Shown piece by piece: positions 1-5,226 of a stretch of 7,551 nt of DNA; position 1 is the stretch's first letter, and the number at the start of each line of letters is the position of its first letter. This stretch comes from Alphaproteobacteria bacterium (GTDB lineage: Bacteria; Pseudomonadota; Alphaproteobacteria; Rickettsiales; UBA8987). The notes under the pieces were generated by a model. That model ran no database searches. It had not been told where the DNA came from and saw nothing but the letters and a program-made list of their open reading frames with translations. The stretch is taken from assembly GCA_023269645.1 (NCBI GenBank), contig JAHFPR010000021.1, forward strand, positions 1 through 7,551. Direction: 5' to 3'. Both the position numbers and the translations under genes were made by a program.

Positions 1-28
1 TTCCCCCAGGCATGGGGGCGGGGAATAA

Positions 29-946
29 ATGCCGACCGCGCGGGCACTGCTGAAGGAAGGCACGGCGCGGCTGCGGGAGGCGGGCATCGCCTCGGCTCCG
101 CTGGATGCGCGGCTGCTGCGGCAAGTTGTGCTCGGCGAAAGCCACGAGGGTCTTCTCAGCAAATCCGATCAGCTTCTTAAGAAAACGCAGGCGCAGGCAT
201 ATGCGGCAGCCATCGCGCGCAGGGCGGCGGGCGAGCCTGTTGCCTGCATCACGGGGCGCAAGGAATTCTGGAGCATGGAGTTCGCTACAGGCCGCCACAC
301 GCTCGACCCGCGCCCGGAAACGGAAACGCTGGTGGAGGCGGTGCTCTGTCATCCTGAGGCGCAGCCGAAGGATCTCAAGTCATGGATTGCGGTGGGAGAT
401 CCTTCGGCTGCGCTTCAGGATGACATGAGCATCCTCGATCTTGGCACGGGCACAGGTTGTTTGCTGCTGGCACTGCTTTCCGTGTTTCCGCAGGCGCGCG
501 GGACGGGTGCGGATATTTCGCCGGAGGCACTGGAAGTGGCACGGGGGAACGCCGCGCGGCTGGGGTTTGCGGAGCGTGCGGAGTTCATCCTCAGCGATTG
601 GGGGCAAAATATTACCGGAAATTATGACCTCATCGTCAGCAACCCGCCCTATATCCCCACGGCGGAGATTGCGGGGCTCGCAAAAGAAGTGCGGGAATAT
701 GATCCGCATCTGGCACTCGACGGCGGTGCGGACGGGCTGGAATGTTATCGTAAAATAATAGCATCCATCATCCATCATCCCTCATCTATTCTCCGGCCAG
801 GCGGCGTACTGATACTGGAGATAGGGCAGGGGCAGGAGGCGGATGCTTCAGCATTGCTGGAAGCGCAGGGCTTTACGGTGAAGGAACAGCGCAAAGACCT
901 CGCGGGGATTGTGCGGTGCGTGGTGGCGGTTCAATTGTCATCCTGA
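29..946 (+). CDS. prmC: Peptide chain release factor N5-glutamine methyltransferase PrmC
   Basis: PrmC is a cytosolic SAM-dependent enzyme that methylates the glutamine of the GGQ motif in release factors RF1 and RF2. The 305-residue product has the helical N-terminal domain (about 1-85), the segment GRKEFWSMEF, DPRPETETLVE just before the methyltransferase fold, SAM motif I DLGTGTG at residues 137-143, and the signature NPPY at 205-208 followed by IPTAEI. The ATG at 29 follows a G-rich stretch (GGGGA at 20-24) and directly abuts an upstream TAA. Without residues 107-133 it would be about 278 residues, the usual family size. Those residues are encoded by an in-frame palindromic repeat placed between the PETE region and motif I. 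Residues SIIHHPSSI come from a small heptamer repeat. The last codons and the stop lie in a second palindrome shared with the convergent xthA. Both SAM and glutamine-binding motifs are intact, so the enzyme is probably functional. Confidence 0.95.
   Translation: MPTARALLKEGTARLREAGIASAPLDARLLRQVVLGESHEGLLSKSDQLLKKTQAQAYAAAIARRAAGEPVACITGRKEFWSMEFATGRHTLDPRPETETLVEAVLCHPEAQPKDLKSWIAVGDPSAALQDDMSILDLGTGTGCLLLALLSVFPQARGTGADISPEALEVARGNAARLGFAERAEFILSDWGQNITGNYDLIVSNPPYIPTAEIAGLAKEVREYDPHLALDGGADGLECYRKIIASIIHHPSSILRPGGVLILEIGQGQEADASALLEAQGFTVKEQRKDLAGIVRCVVAVQLSS
347..425 (-). repeat. Palindromic element copy 1, inserted in frame inside prmC
   Basis: This is a 79 nt inverted repeat. The left arm is 347-375 and the right arm 397-425, 29 nt each with one mismatch, around a 21 nt loop. 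The arms begin TGTCATCCTGA and end GAAGGATCT. The loop, read as reverse complement, resembles the loop of the copy at 936-1011 (CAAGTCATGGATT against CACGTTATGGATT, 11 of 13 identical), so this copy lies in the opposite orientation. It is translated as part of PrmC, starting CHPEAQPKDL and ending ALQDD. The frame used avoids the TGA contained in TCCTGA. Both arms carry two extra bases relative to copy 2, at matching places, so pairing is kept. Confidence 0.9.
765..785 (+). repeat. Short heptamer tandem tract in prmC
   Basis: There are three consecutive 7 nt units: CCATCAT, CCATCAT, CCCTCAT. They encode part of ASIIHHPSSILRPGG, placed just before the conserved LRPGG segment of PrmC, where most homologues have a non-repetitive helix. 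The tract is in frame (21 nt) and leaves no stop. It may be a remnant of a dispersed repeat or simple slippage expansion. Confidence 0.55.
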
Positions 947-1011
947 GCGCAGCGAAGGATCTCCCGCCGGGAATCCATAACGTGAGATCCTTCGCTACGC
1001 TCAGGATGACA
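936..1011 (+). repeat. Palindromic element copy 2 between convergent prmC and xthA
   Basis: This is a 76 nt inverted repeat. The left arm is 936-962 and the right arm 985-1011, 27 nt each with one mismatch, around a 22 nt loop. prmC reads into the left arm and terminates at the TGA at 944-946, so its last two residues and stop are repeat-derived. The long hairpin between two convergent genes could act as a bidirectional transcription barrier, but no clear T-run follows it, so a classical intrinsic terminator is not supported. It is the best-preserved copy in the window. Confidence 0.92.
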
Positions 1012-1016
1012 GCGTA

Positions 1017-1028
1017 CTCAGGATGACA
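1017..1028 (+). repeat. Duplicated 12 nt end of the palindromic element
   Basis: CTCAGGATGACA at 1017-1028 repeats the last 12 nt of the right arm of copy 2 (1000-1011), offset by 17 nt. On the minus strand this fragment reads TGTCATCCTGAG and provides the last two serine codons and the TGA stop of xthA. It may be the remnant of another element copy or a short tandem duplication at the insertion edge. Confidence 0.75.
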
Positions 1029-1809
1029 TTAACTCCACCACCACCGGAACGTGGTCGGAGGGCTGCTCGCCGTCGCGCCGGTCTTTCAGGATGTGGCTGG
1101 ATTGCAGAAGGGGTTTAAGCGGCGGCGTGATCCAGATATGATCGAGCCTGCGCCCACGGTTGGAGGCGCGCCAGTCCCGGTTGCGGTAGCTCCACCAACT
1201 ATAGAGCTTCTCCGTGTGCGGCACGAACTCCCGCGAGGTATCTATCCAGCCGAGCGAATCCTTCAGCCGCCCCAGTTTTTCCACCTCCACCGGGGTATGA
1301 CTTACCACGCCCAGCAATTGTTTATGCGACCACACATCCTGCTCCAGCGGGGCGATGTTAAAATCCCCCAGCATGATGAGCGGTGCGTCGGACTTGCGGT
1401 TTTGCCTCAGCCATACCGCTATCGCATCGCAATAGGCGAGCTTGTGCGCGAACTTGTCGTTAATGGCCGGATCGGGGATGTCTCCGCCTGCCGGGATATA
1501 GAAATTATGCAGCTCCGTGCCATCCGGAAGCGTGGCTGCGATATGGCGTTTGTGGGAATTCACAAACGCCAATGTATGTATATTATTCAATTGAATACGA
1601 GAGATAATTGCCACGCCGTTATAGGATTTCTCGCCGCTGTAATGGATGTGCGTGTAACCGGCCTCCTGCAAGGGGCGGAGGGGGAAATCCTTATCCTCCA
1701 CCTTGGTTTCCTGAAGGCACAGAATATCGAGGTTTTCCTCGCGCAGCAGGGCGATGACACGCTCTATCCGGAGCCGCACGGAATTGATGTTATACGTGCC
1801 GATGCGCAT
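1018..1809 (-). CDS. xthA: Exodeoxyribonuclease III (AP endonuclease, XthA family)
   Basis: XthA is a Mg2+-dependent enzyme of base excision repair that cuts at abasic sites and has 3' phosphatase and 3'-5' exonuclease activity. The 263-residue product shows all expected residues of the endonuclease/exonuclease/phosphatase fold: N7 in TYNINS, E34 in LQETKV, Y104 in HNFYIPAGG, D149 and N151 in GDFNIAP, D223 in RRLDHIW, and D252-H253 in PSDHVPV. The ATG at 1809 is chosen because MRIGTYNINSVRLR matches the family start. Upstream in-frame starts exist (ATG at 1827, TTG at 1866) but add sequence not typical of the family, and no strong ribosome site separates them. The gene is transcribed away from the unknown gene at 2045 and converges on prmC. 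Its last codons (MSS, stop) run into a fragment of the palindromic repeat. Confidence 0.94.
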   Translation of the reverse strand: MRIGTYNINSVRLRIERVIALLREENLDILCLQETKVEDKDFPLRPLQEAGYTHIHYSGEKSYNGVAIISRIQLNNIHTLAFVNSHKRHIAATLPDGTELHNFYIPAGGDIPDPAINDKFAHKLAYCDAIAVWLRQNRKSDAPLIMLGDFNIAPLEQDVWSHKQLLGVVSHTPVEVEKLGRLKDSLGWIDTSREFVPHTEKLYSWWSYRNRDWRASNRGRRLDHIWITPPLKPLLQSSHILKDRRDGEQPSDHVPVVVELMSS

Positions 1810-1881
1810 GAAGGGTTTATAGCGCATATTCCGGTGTGCAGCAAGACATTGCCGATATATCTGCAATTAGTTGAGAATCAT

Positions 1882-1935
1882 TTGATAATTAGCTGGTAAA
1901 TATACATAAATTGTTTTTTTATACTGTGGTATTAT
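1882..1935 (+). promoter_or_regulatory. AT-rich divergent region with weak promoter-like boxes
   Basis: The region between xthA and the unknown gene is much more AT-rich than its surroundings. On the plus strand, TTGATA (1882-1887) stands 17 nt from CATAAA (1905-1910), and good -10-like hexamers TATACT (1920-1925) and TATTAT (1930-1935) lie further on without clear -35 partners. The region must serve the gene at 2045 and probably xthA on the other strand. The exact boxes are uncertain. Confidence 0.3.
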
Positions 1936-2044
1936 TTCCCATCTTCCTTAACGATTATTTAACTTCAGGCATGGTAACCTGTGGGTAAGTAAGGGCGCGC
2001 CTGTGAGAGGCCGGTGCGTTTTTTTAACCATCGAGGGGATGGGA

Positions 2045-2623
2045 ATGAGCGAGGGGATTGAGCAACAGATCACACGGCTGTTCGGCGTTTCGCCGCAGCT
2101 TGCCGACGCGGCGGCCATGCAGATGCAGGCCATGCCACCCGTGAAACTGGCCAAAACAATGTTCTCGGATATGCGCGTCTATTCGATGCTGCAGAATAAC
2201 CCCATAAACTTGCGTTCGGCCTTTATCGGCGTGAAAAGCCCCATTGACGTGATGCTGGAAAAACAGGAACGTCTGCTCGCGGATGCCATGCTCGGCGTGG
2301 AATATCTCTACCCGCGCCGGACGCGTTTTCCCGGCGGCCATACCGCGCGGAACACCTTTGTGCTGAAAATCAGGCCGTTTATCGCGGAGCACGGCATCAC
2401 CCATGCCATGAATGCGGAACGGGAACGCGCCTTGCTCGAACATATCGAGCCGCTCTACCGGAATATGCCGGGCGCGGAAGTAAGCTGGGGAAGCGAGTCG
2501 TTGCATATCGGCGACAAGGTGCGGGAAGCACCCGCACTCATCGTGATACTGGGGAAAACCCCGGAAGCCAGCCGCGCGCGGGAACTTCTCCTGGCCGCGA
2601 TGCGGGATAAAAACGTGGCGTAA
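2045..2623 (+). CDS. Hypothetical protein of unknown family
   Basis: I do not recognise this 192-residue protein. It has no signal peptide or membrane segment and looks soluble, with many charged residues and mostly helix-forming stretches. Distinct stretches are ITRLFGVSPQLADAAAMQMQ near the N terminus, VEYLYPRRTRFPGGHTARN around residues 86-104, and a C-terminal part with SWGSESLHIGDK followed by PALIVILGKTPEASRARELL, which could be a strand-turn-helix. The ATG at 2045 is preferred because GAGGGG at 2033-2038 sits 6 nt upstream; an ATG at 2039 touches that site and a GTG at 2003 lacks one. Codon use and GC content match the neighbouring genes, and the reading frame is open throughout, so it is likely a real gene. 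It stands alone between xthA and ddl with AT-rich sequence before it and a candidate promoter after it, so its function cannot be inferred from operon context. Confidence 0.75.
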   Translation: MSEGIEQQITRLFGVSPQLADAAAMQMQAMPPVKLAKTMFSDMRVYSMLQNNPINLRSAFIGVKSPIDVMLEKQERLLADAMLGVEYLYPRRTRFPGGHTARNTFVLKIRPFIAEHGITHAMNAERERALLEHIEPLYRNMPGAEVSWGSESLHIGDKVREAPALIVILGKTPEASRARELLLAAMRDKNVA

Positions 2624-2650
2624 ACTTGCGCCGCTGCCTGCGCATACTCC

Positions 2651-2679
2651 TTGCCAACCCGCCGCCGCATCGTTACTAT
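2651..2679 (+). promoter_or_regulatory. Candidate sigma-70-like promoter of the ddl-fts operon
   Basis: TTGCCA (2651-2656) and TACTAT (2674-2679) are separated by exactly 17 nt in the 91 nt gap before ddl. The -35 box matches consensus at 5 of 6 positions and the -10 box at 4 of 6. Transcription would start near 2686, giving a short leader before the GTG at 2715. No terminator hairpin for the preceding gene was seen in the gap. Confidence 0.45.
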
Positions 2680-2714
2680 TCTCTTTCCAAGCAGTTTCTT
2701 GCCGGAGGGGAATC

Positions 2715-3644
2715 GTGGCAAAACTCAAGCATATCGCAGTATTGAAGGGCGGGTTATCCAGCGAGCGCGAAATCTCGCTTTCCACGGGCGCGGGTGTTTC
2801 GCGGGCACTGGTGGAACTGGGCTATAAAGTTTCCGAGGTGGATGTGGGCTATGATGTGGCGGAGCAGCTCGCAAAACTCAAGCCCGATGCGGCCTTCAAC
2901 GCACTGCATGGAACCTACGGCGAGGATGGCTGCATCCAGGGTGTGCTCGAATTTCTGCGGATTCCCTATACCCATTCCGGTGTGCGCGCTTCCGCAGTGG
3001 CGATGCACAAGCCCACGGCTAAGCTCCTGTTCGAGGCGGCGGGAATACGCTGCGCGCCGGGGAAAGTGCTGGATCGCTCGGAAATCGGCAAGGCGGAGCC
3101 GCTGCCGCGCCCATTTGTCATCAAGCCGGTGGATGAAGGATCCAGCGTGGGGGTGATTATCATGCGGGAGGGGGATAACCGTGTGCTGGATGTGAACAGC
3201 CCGGATTTCCCGAAAGCGCGGAAGTTTCTGGCTGAGCAGTATATCGGCGGGCGGGAGCTGACGGTCGGCGTACTGGACGGCGAGGCACTCGGTGTGATTG
3301 AGGTGAAGCCGAATGAGGGATTCTACGACTACAAGAATAAATATACTGCCGGCAGAACAGAGTATCTCGTGCCTCCGCCGGAAGATAAGGCGATATGCGA
3401 ACGCGCGATGGCGATGACGGTGAAGGCCTACGAACTGCTGGAATGCCGGGGGGTGGCGCGGGCGGATATACGTTGCAACGAAAAGGAGGAACTGTTCATG
3501 CTGGAGATCAATACCCATCCGGGCATGACCCCAACCTCGCTGGTTCCCAAGCTCGCAAAGAACAAAGGCATAAGTTTCAACAAACTGGTGGAGAAACTCA
3601 TCATGCTCGCGTGTCTGGATCAGGAGGTGCGCGCGGGAATATGA
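2715..3644 (+). CDS. ddl: D-alanine--D-alanine ligase
   Basis: Ddl is a cytosolic ATP-grasp enzyme that joins two D-alanines to make the dipeptide added to UDP-MurNAc-tripeptide by MurF. The 309 residues match the usual length of the DdlB type. Visible motifs in order are KGGLSSEREISL (E17 is the counterpart of the first-D-Ala-binding glutamate), LHGTYGEDGCIQG, HKPTAKLLFEAAGI, PFVIKPVDEGSSVGV (ATP-grasp lid), EQYIGGRELTVGVL, FYDYKNKY (catalytic-loop tyrosine), and the metal-binding RADIR...LEINTHPGMTPTSLVP. It starts with GTG at 2715, preceded by GGAGGGG at 2704-2710. Its TGA stop overlaps the ATG of the DUF559 gene (ATGA at 3641-3644), suggesting translational coupling. It heads the dcw block in this window and probably shares a transcript with ftsQ and ftsA. 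Confidence 0.96.
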   Translation: MAKLKHIAVLKGGLSSEREISLSTGAGVSRALVELGYKVSEVDVGYDVAEQLAKLKPDAAFNALHGTYGEDGCIQGVLEFLRIPYTHSGVRASAVAMHKPTAKLLFEAAGIRCAPGKVLDRSEIGKAEPLPRPFVIKPVDEGSSVGVIIMREGDNRVLDVNSPDFPKARKFLAEQYIGGRELTVGVLDGEALGVIEVKPNEGFYDYKNKYTAGRTEYLVPPPEDKAICERAMAMTVKAYELLECRGVARADIRCNEKEELFMLEINTHPGMTPTSLVPKLAKNKGISFNKLVEKLIMLACLDQEVRAGI

Positions 3645-4213
3645 GTTGTGGGAGTGAAGATAACCCGGACTCCTGCTCCCCCCTTGAGGGGGAGCGGCTG
3701 AAGCCCCTGCCGCAGGCAGCGGCTGAAGCGTGGGGGGGTGACCCCTCCCGCTTTAAGGCTCGCCTTTGCAAGGCAAGCCTCAAAGCAGCCCTCGGCAAGG
3801 AACCTCTGAGATTCAGCAGTCGCCAGTATGATAAAAGAACACTGACATTTGCAAAAACGCTGCGTCGCAAAATGACCGACGCAGAAAAGAAACTCTGGAA
3901 GCATCTGCATGGAAAACAACTTGAGAATTATAAATTTCGCCGCCAGCAGCCCGTTGGCAGCTATATCGCGGATTTTGTCTGCCAGCAGTATCGGTTGATT
4001 GTGGAAATAGATGGCAGCCAGCATTTGGATAACCCCAGGGATGATGTGCGTACACGCTGGCTGCAAGAACAGGGCTGTCGTGTGTTGCGTTTCTGGAATA
4101 ATGAAGTGCTGAAAAATACGGAAAGCGTAGCGGAAACGATACTGGAAGCACTGCATACAACGCCCGGTATCCCTTCTGCTTCGACTGCCGCTTCTCAGGC
4201 GGAGGGCAAATAA
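3641..4213 (+). CDS. DUF559 domain protein, Vsr-like / PD-(D/E)XK nuclease fold
   Basis: The 190-residue product has a clear DUF559 domain from about residue 65 to 172: KTLRRKMTDAEKKLW, then KFRRQQPVGSYIADFV, IVEIDGSQH and RVLRFWNNEVL. D111 and the pair E122/D124 are the likely metal-binding residues of the very-short-patch-repair-like endonuclease fold. The family's biochemical role is poorly defined and the genes are often scattered or mobile. The ATG at 3641 is chosen because it overlaps the ddl stop and follows AGGAGG at 3622-3627, although at a long 13 nt spacing. An internal ATG at 3872 would cut into the conserved domain. Residues 1 to about 63 are not part of the family and are translated from a hairpin-rich GC block, so the true start is uncertain and could have been displaced by repeat insertion. 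The gene ends 4 nt before ftsQ and sits inside a division operon, an unusual place for it. Confidence 0.85.
   Translation: MSCGSEDNPDSCSPLEGERLKPLPQAAAEAWGGDPSRFKARLCKASLKAALGKEPLRFSSRQYDKRTLTFAKTLRRKMTDAEKKLWKHLHGKQLENYKFRRQQPVGSYIADFVCQQYRLIVEIDGSQHLDNPRDDVRTRWLQEQGCRVLRFWNNEVLKNTESVAETILEALHTTPGIPSASTAASQAEGK
3669..3796 (+). repeat. GC-rich hairpin block translated as the DUF559 N terminus
   Basis: This stretch contains several inverted and direct repeats. An 8 bp stem GCTCCCCC/GGGGGAGC (3675-3682 and 3688-3695) has a 5 nt loop. A 12 nt direct repeat AGCGGCTGAAGC occurs at 3693-3704 and 3718-3729. An 11 nt stem with one mismatch pairs 3756-3766 with 3770-3780 (AGGCTCGCCTT/AAGGCAAGCCT). 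A GGGG-TGA-CCCC motif lies near 3740. The composition differs from the flanking coding sequence and resembles dispersed REP-like intergenic blocks. It lies in frame without a stop. Confidence 0.65.
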
Positions 4214-4217
4214 TCCC

Positions 4218-5138
4218 ATGCCCCCCATGCCCGCGAAAAAAAAGACCGGCAAAGCAGCGGCTAAAGGCCAGAAGCACCCGAAGAAGCAGAAGCGTCGGCT
4301 GAGTTACATCGAAAAATCCGAGCGTGTGGCGAAGGAACGCCGCCGCAGGCCGGTGATGCGGAGGATTGTCGCTGGCGTTCGGATACTGGTGATCCTGGTG
4401 TGCGCGGGCGGGGTGTTCTGGCTGGAAAAAACCGGGCAGGTGGAGGCGACACAACGGAGGATACTCGTGAGTTTTTACGATACCACCTCCAAAGTGGGGC
4501 TGAATCTGGAGAATGTGTATATCGAGGGCGCGGAGCATCTGGACGAGCAGAAAGTCCTCGATGTGGTGATGCCGCCGGAGCGGAAAACCGGTGCTGGAAG
4601 CGGAGCAAGTGAGGTGTATCCGATTTTCGCGGTTTCCATTCCGGAGCTGAAAACGCGGCTGGAGGAACTGGGCTGGGTGGAAAAAGCGGATATTTCCCGT
4701 GAACTGCCGAACGCGCTGCACATCAAAATCAGGGAGCGCAAGCCGGTGGCTATCTGGCAGCAGGGGCAGGTGCTGACGCTGGTGGATAAAAGCGGCGTGC
4801 TCATCTCGCGGGAGGATGTGAGCCTGTTCCCAAAACTGCCGATTCTTGTGGGGGAGGATGCGCCCGCGCACCTTCAGCCCATTTATGCGCTGCTGGAAAA
4901 GAATCCGGAAATCAAGGCGAGGGTGGAGGCGATGATCCGTGTCGGCGAGCGGCGGTGGAACCTGCGGCTGCAGAATGGTGTTGAAATCCGGCTGCCGGAA
5001 CAGGATATTGAAAAGGCGTGGGCGGCACTTCTTGCGCTTCAACAGGAGAAGCGTGTGCTGGATCGCGAAGTGAAGTGGATTGATTTACGGGATAAAGACC
5101 GTGTATATGTTCAGCCTAGTTCGGTCGGTAGTCAGTAG
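4218..5138 (+). CDS. ftsQ: Cell division protein FtsQ
   Basis: FtsQ is a bitopic inner-membrane protein that, with FtsL and FtsB, links the FtsZ ring to septal peptidoglycan synthesis. The 306-residue product has a long basic cytoplasmic tail (1-48, rich in K and R), one membrane segment at about 49-69 (IVAGVRILVILVCAGGVFWL), a POTRA domain at about 93-172 (VGLNLENVYIEGAEHL through ELPNALHIKIRERKP), and the FtsQ/DivIB beta domain to about 293 (AIWQQGQVLTLVDKSGVLI onward). The ATG at 4218 lies 11 nt after GGAGGG (4201-4206), inside the end of the DUF559 gene; a second ATG at 4227 is less well placed. A loop rich in G, S and K (about 119-134) enlarges the POTRA region. The last residues, SSVGSQ, and the TAG stop are encoded by the heptamer palindrome that follows, so the native C terminus was probably altered by repeat insertion. 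Confidence 0.93.
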   Translation: MPPMPAKKKTGKAAAKGQKHPKKQKRRLSYIEKSERVAKERRRRPVMRRIVAGVRILVILVCAGGVFWLEKTGQVEATQRRILVSFYDTTSKVGLNLENVYIEGAEHLDEQKVLDVVMPPERKTGAGSGASEVYPIFAVSIPELKTRLEELGWVEKADISRELPNALHIKIRERKPVAIWQQGQVLTLVDKSGVLISREDVSLFPKLPILVGEDAPAHLQPIYALLEKNPEIKARVEAMIRVGERRWNLRLQNGVEIRLPEQDIEKAWAALLALQQEKRVLDREVKWIDLRDKDRVYVQPSSVGSQ

Positions 5139-5215
5139 TCGGTAGTCTGTAGCAAAGTTACGATTATCGGCAATCCGCCACCGACCACCGACCACCGACC
5201 ACCGACTACTGACCA
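5124..5215 (+). repeat. Heptamer-built palindromic repeat between ftsQ and ftsA
   Basis: Four 7 nt units on the left (GTCGGTA, GTCAGTA, GTCGGTA, GTCTGTA at 5124-5151) face five units of the complementary type on the right (CCGACCA three times, CCGACTA, CTGACCA at 5181-5215). The best stem pairs 5131-5147 with 5197-5213, 17 nt with one mismatch, around a loop of about 49 nt. Because the units repeat, the arms can pair in several registers. The ftsQ stop lies in the left array, and the right array ends 11 nt before the ftsA ATG. Confidence 0.85.
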
Positions 5216-5226
5216 ACGAGTTTCTA

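Noticed and set aside
1..28. End of an upstream gene such as prfA, with stop TAA at 26-28
   Set aside because: Only eight codons are visible (ending HGGGE) and they are not recognisable; the adjacency is plausible but unsupported.
936..1011. Classical intrinsic terminator
   Set aside because: The stem is long and there is no T-run after it on either strand; it is better described as a repeat that may also hinder transcription.
1810..1866. N-terminal extension of XthA from a TTG at 1866 or ATG at 1827
   Set aside because: The family starts at MRIGTYNINS; the added residues are not typical and neither site has a convincing ribosome-binding sequence.
1051..1899. Long open frame on the plus strand opposite xthA
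   Set aside because: The minus strand encodes an XthA with every catalytic residue; the plus frame gives no recognisable protein and is a shadow of biased codon use.
2024..2785. Minus-strand open frame over the unknown gene and the ddl start
   Set aside because: It is rich in His, Arg and Gln, typical of an antisense shadow, runs across the ddl start region, and has no sensible start context. The plus frame has a good ribosome site.
3395..3640. Further upstream extension of the DUF559 frame into ddl
   Set aside because: That part overlaps conserved ddl sequence in another frame and has the composition of a shadow; the ATGA overlap gives a natural start at 3641.
3813..5042. Minus-strand open frame of about 400 codons opposite the DUF559 gene and ftsQ
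   Set aside because: It spans two plus-strand genes with clear domains, and its composition (many His, Arg, Pro, Phe) is that of an antisense shadow.
5124..5215. Possible CRISPR-like array
   Set aside because: The units are 7 nt, directly adjacent, without spacers, and arranged as inverted arrays.
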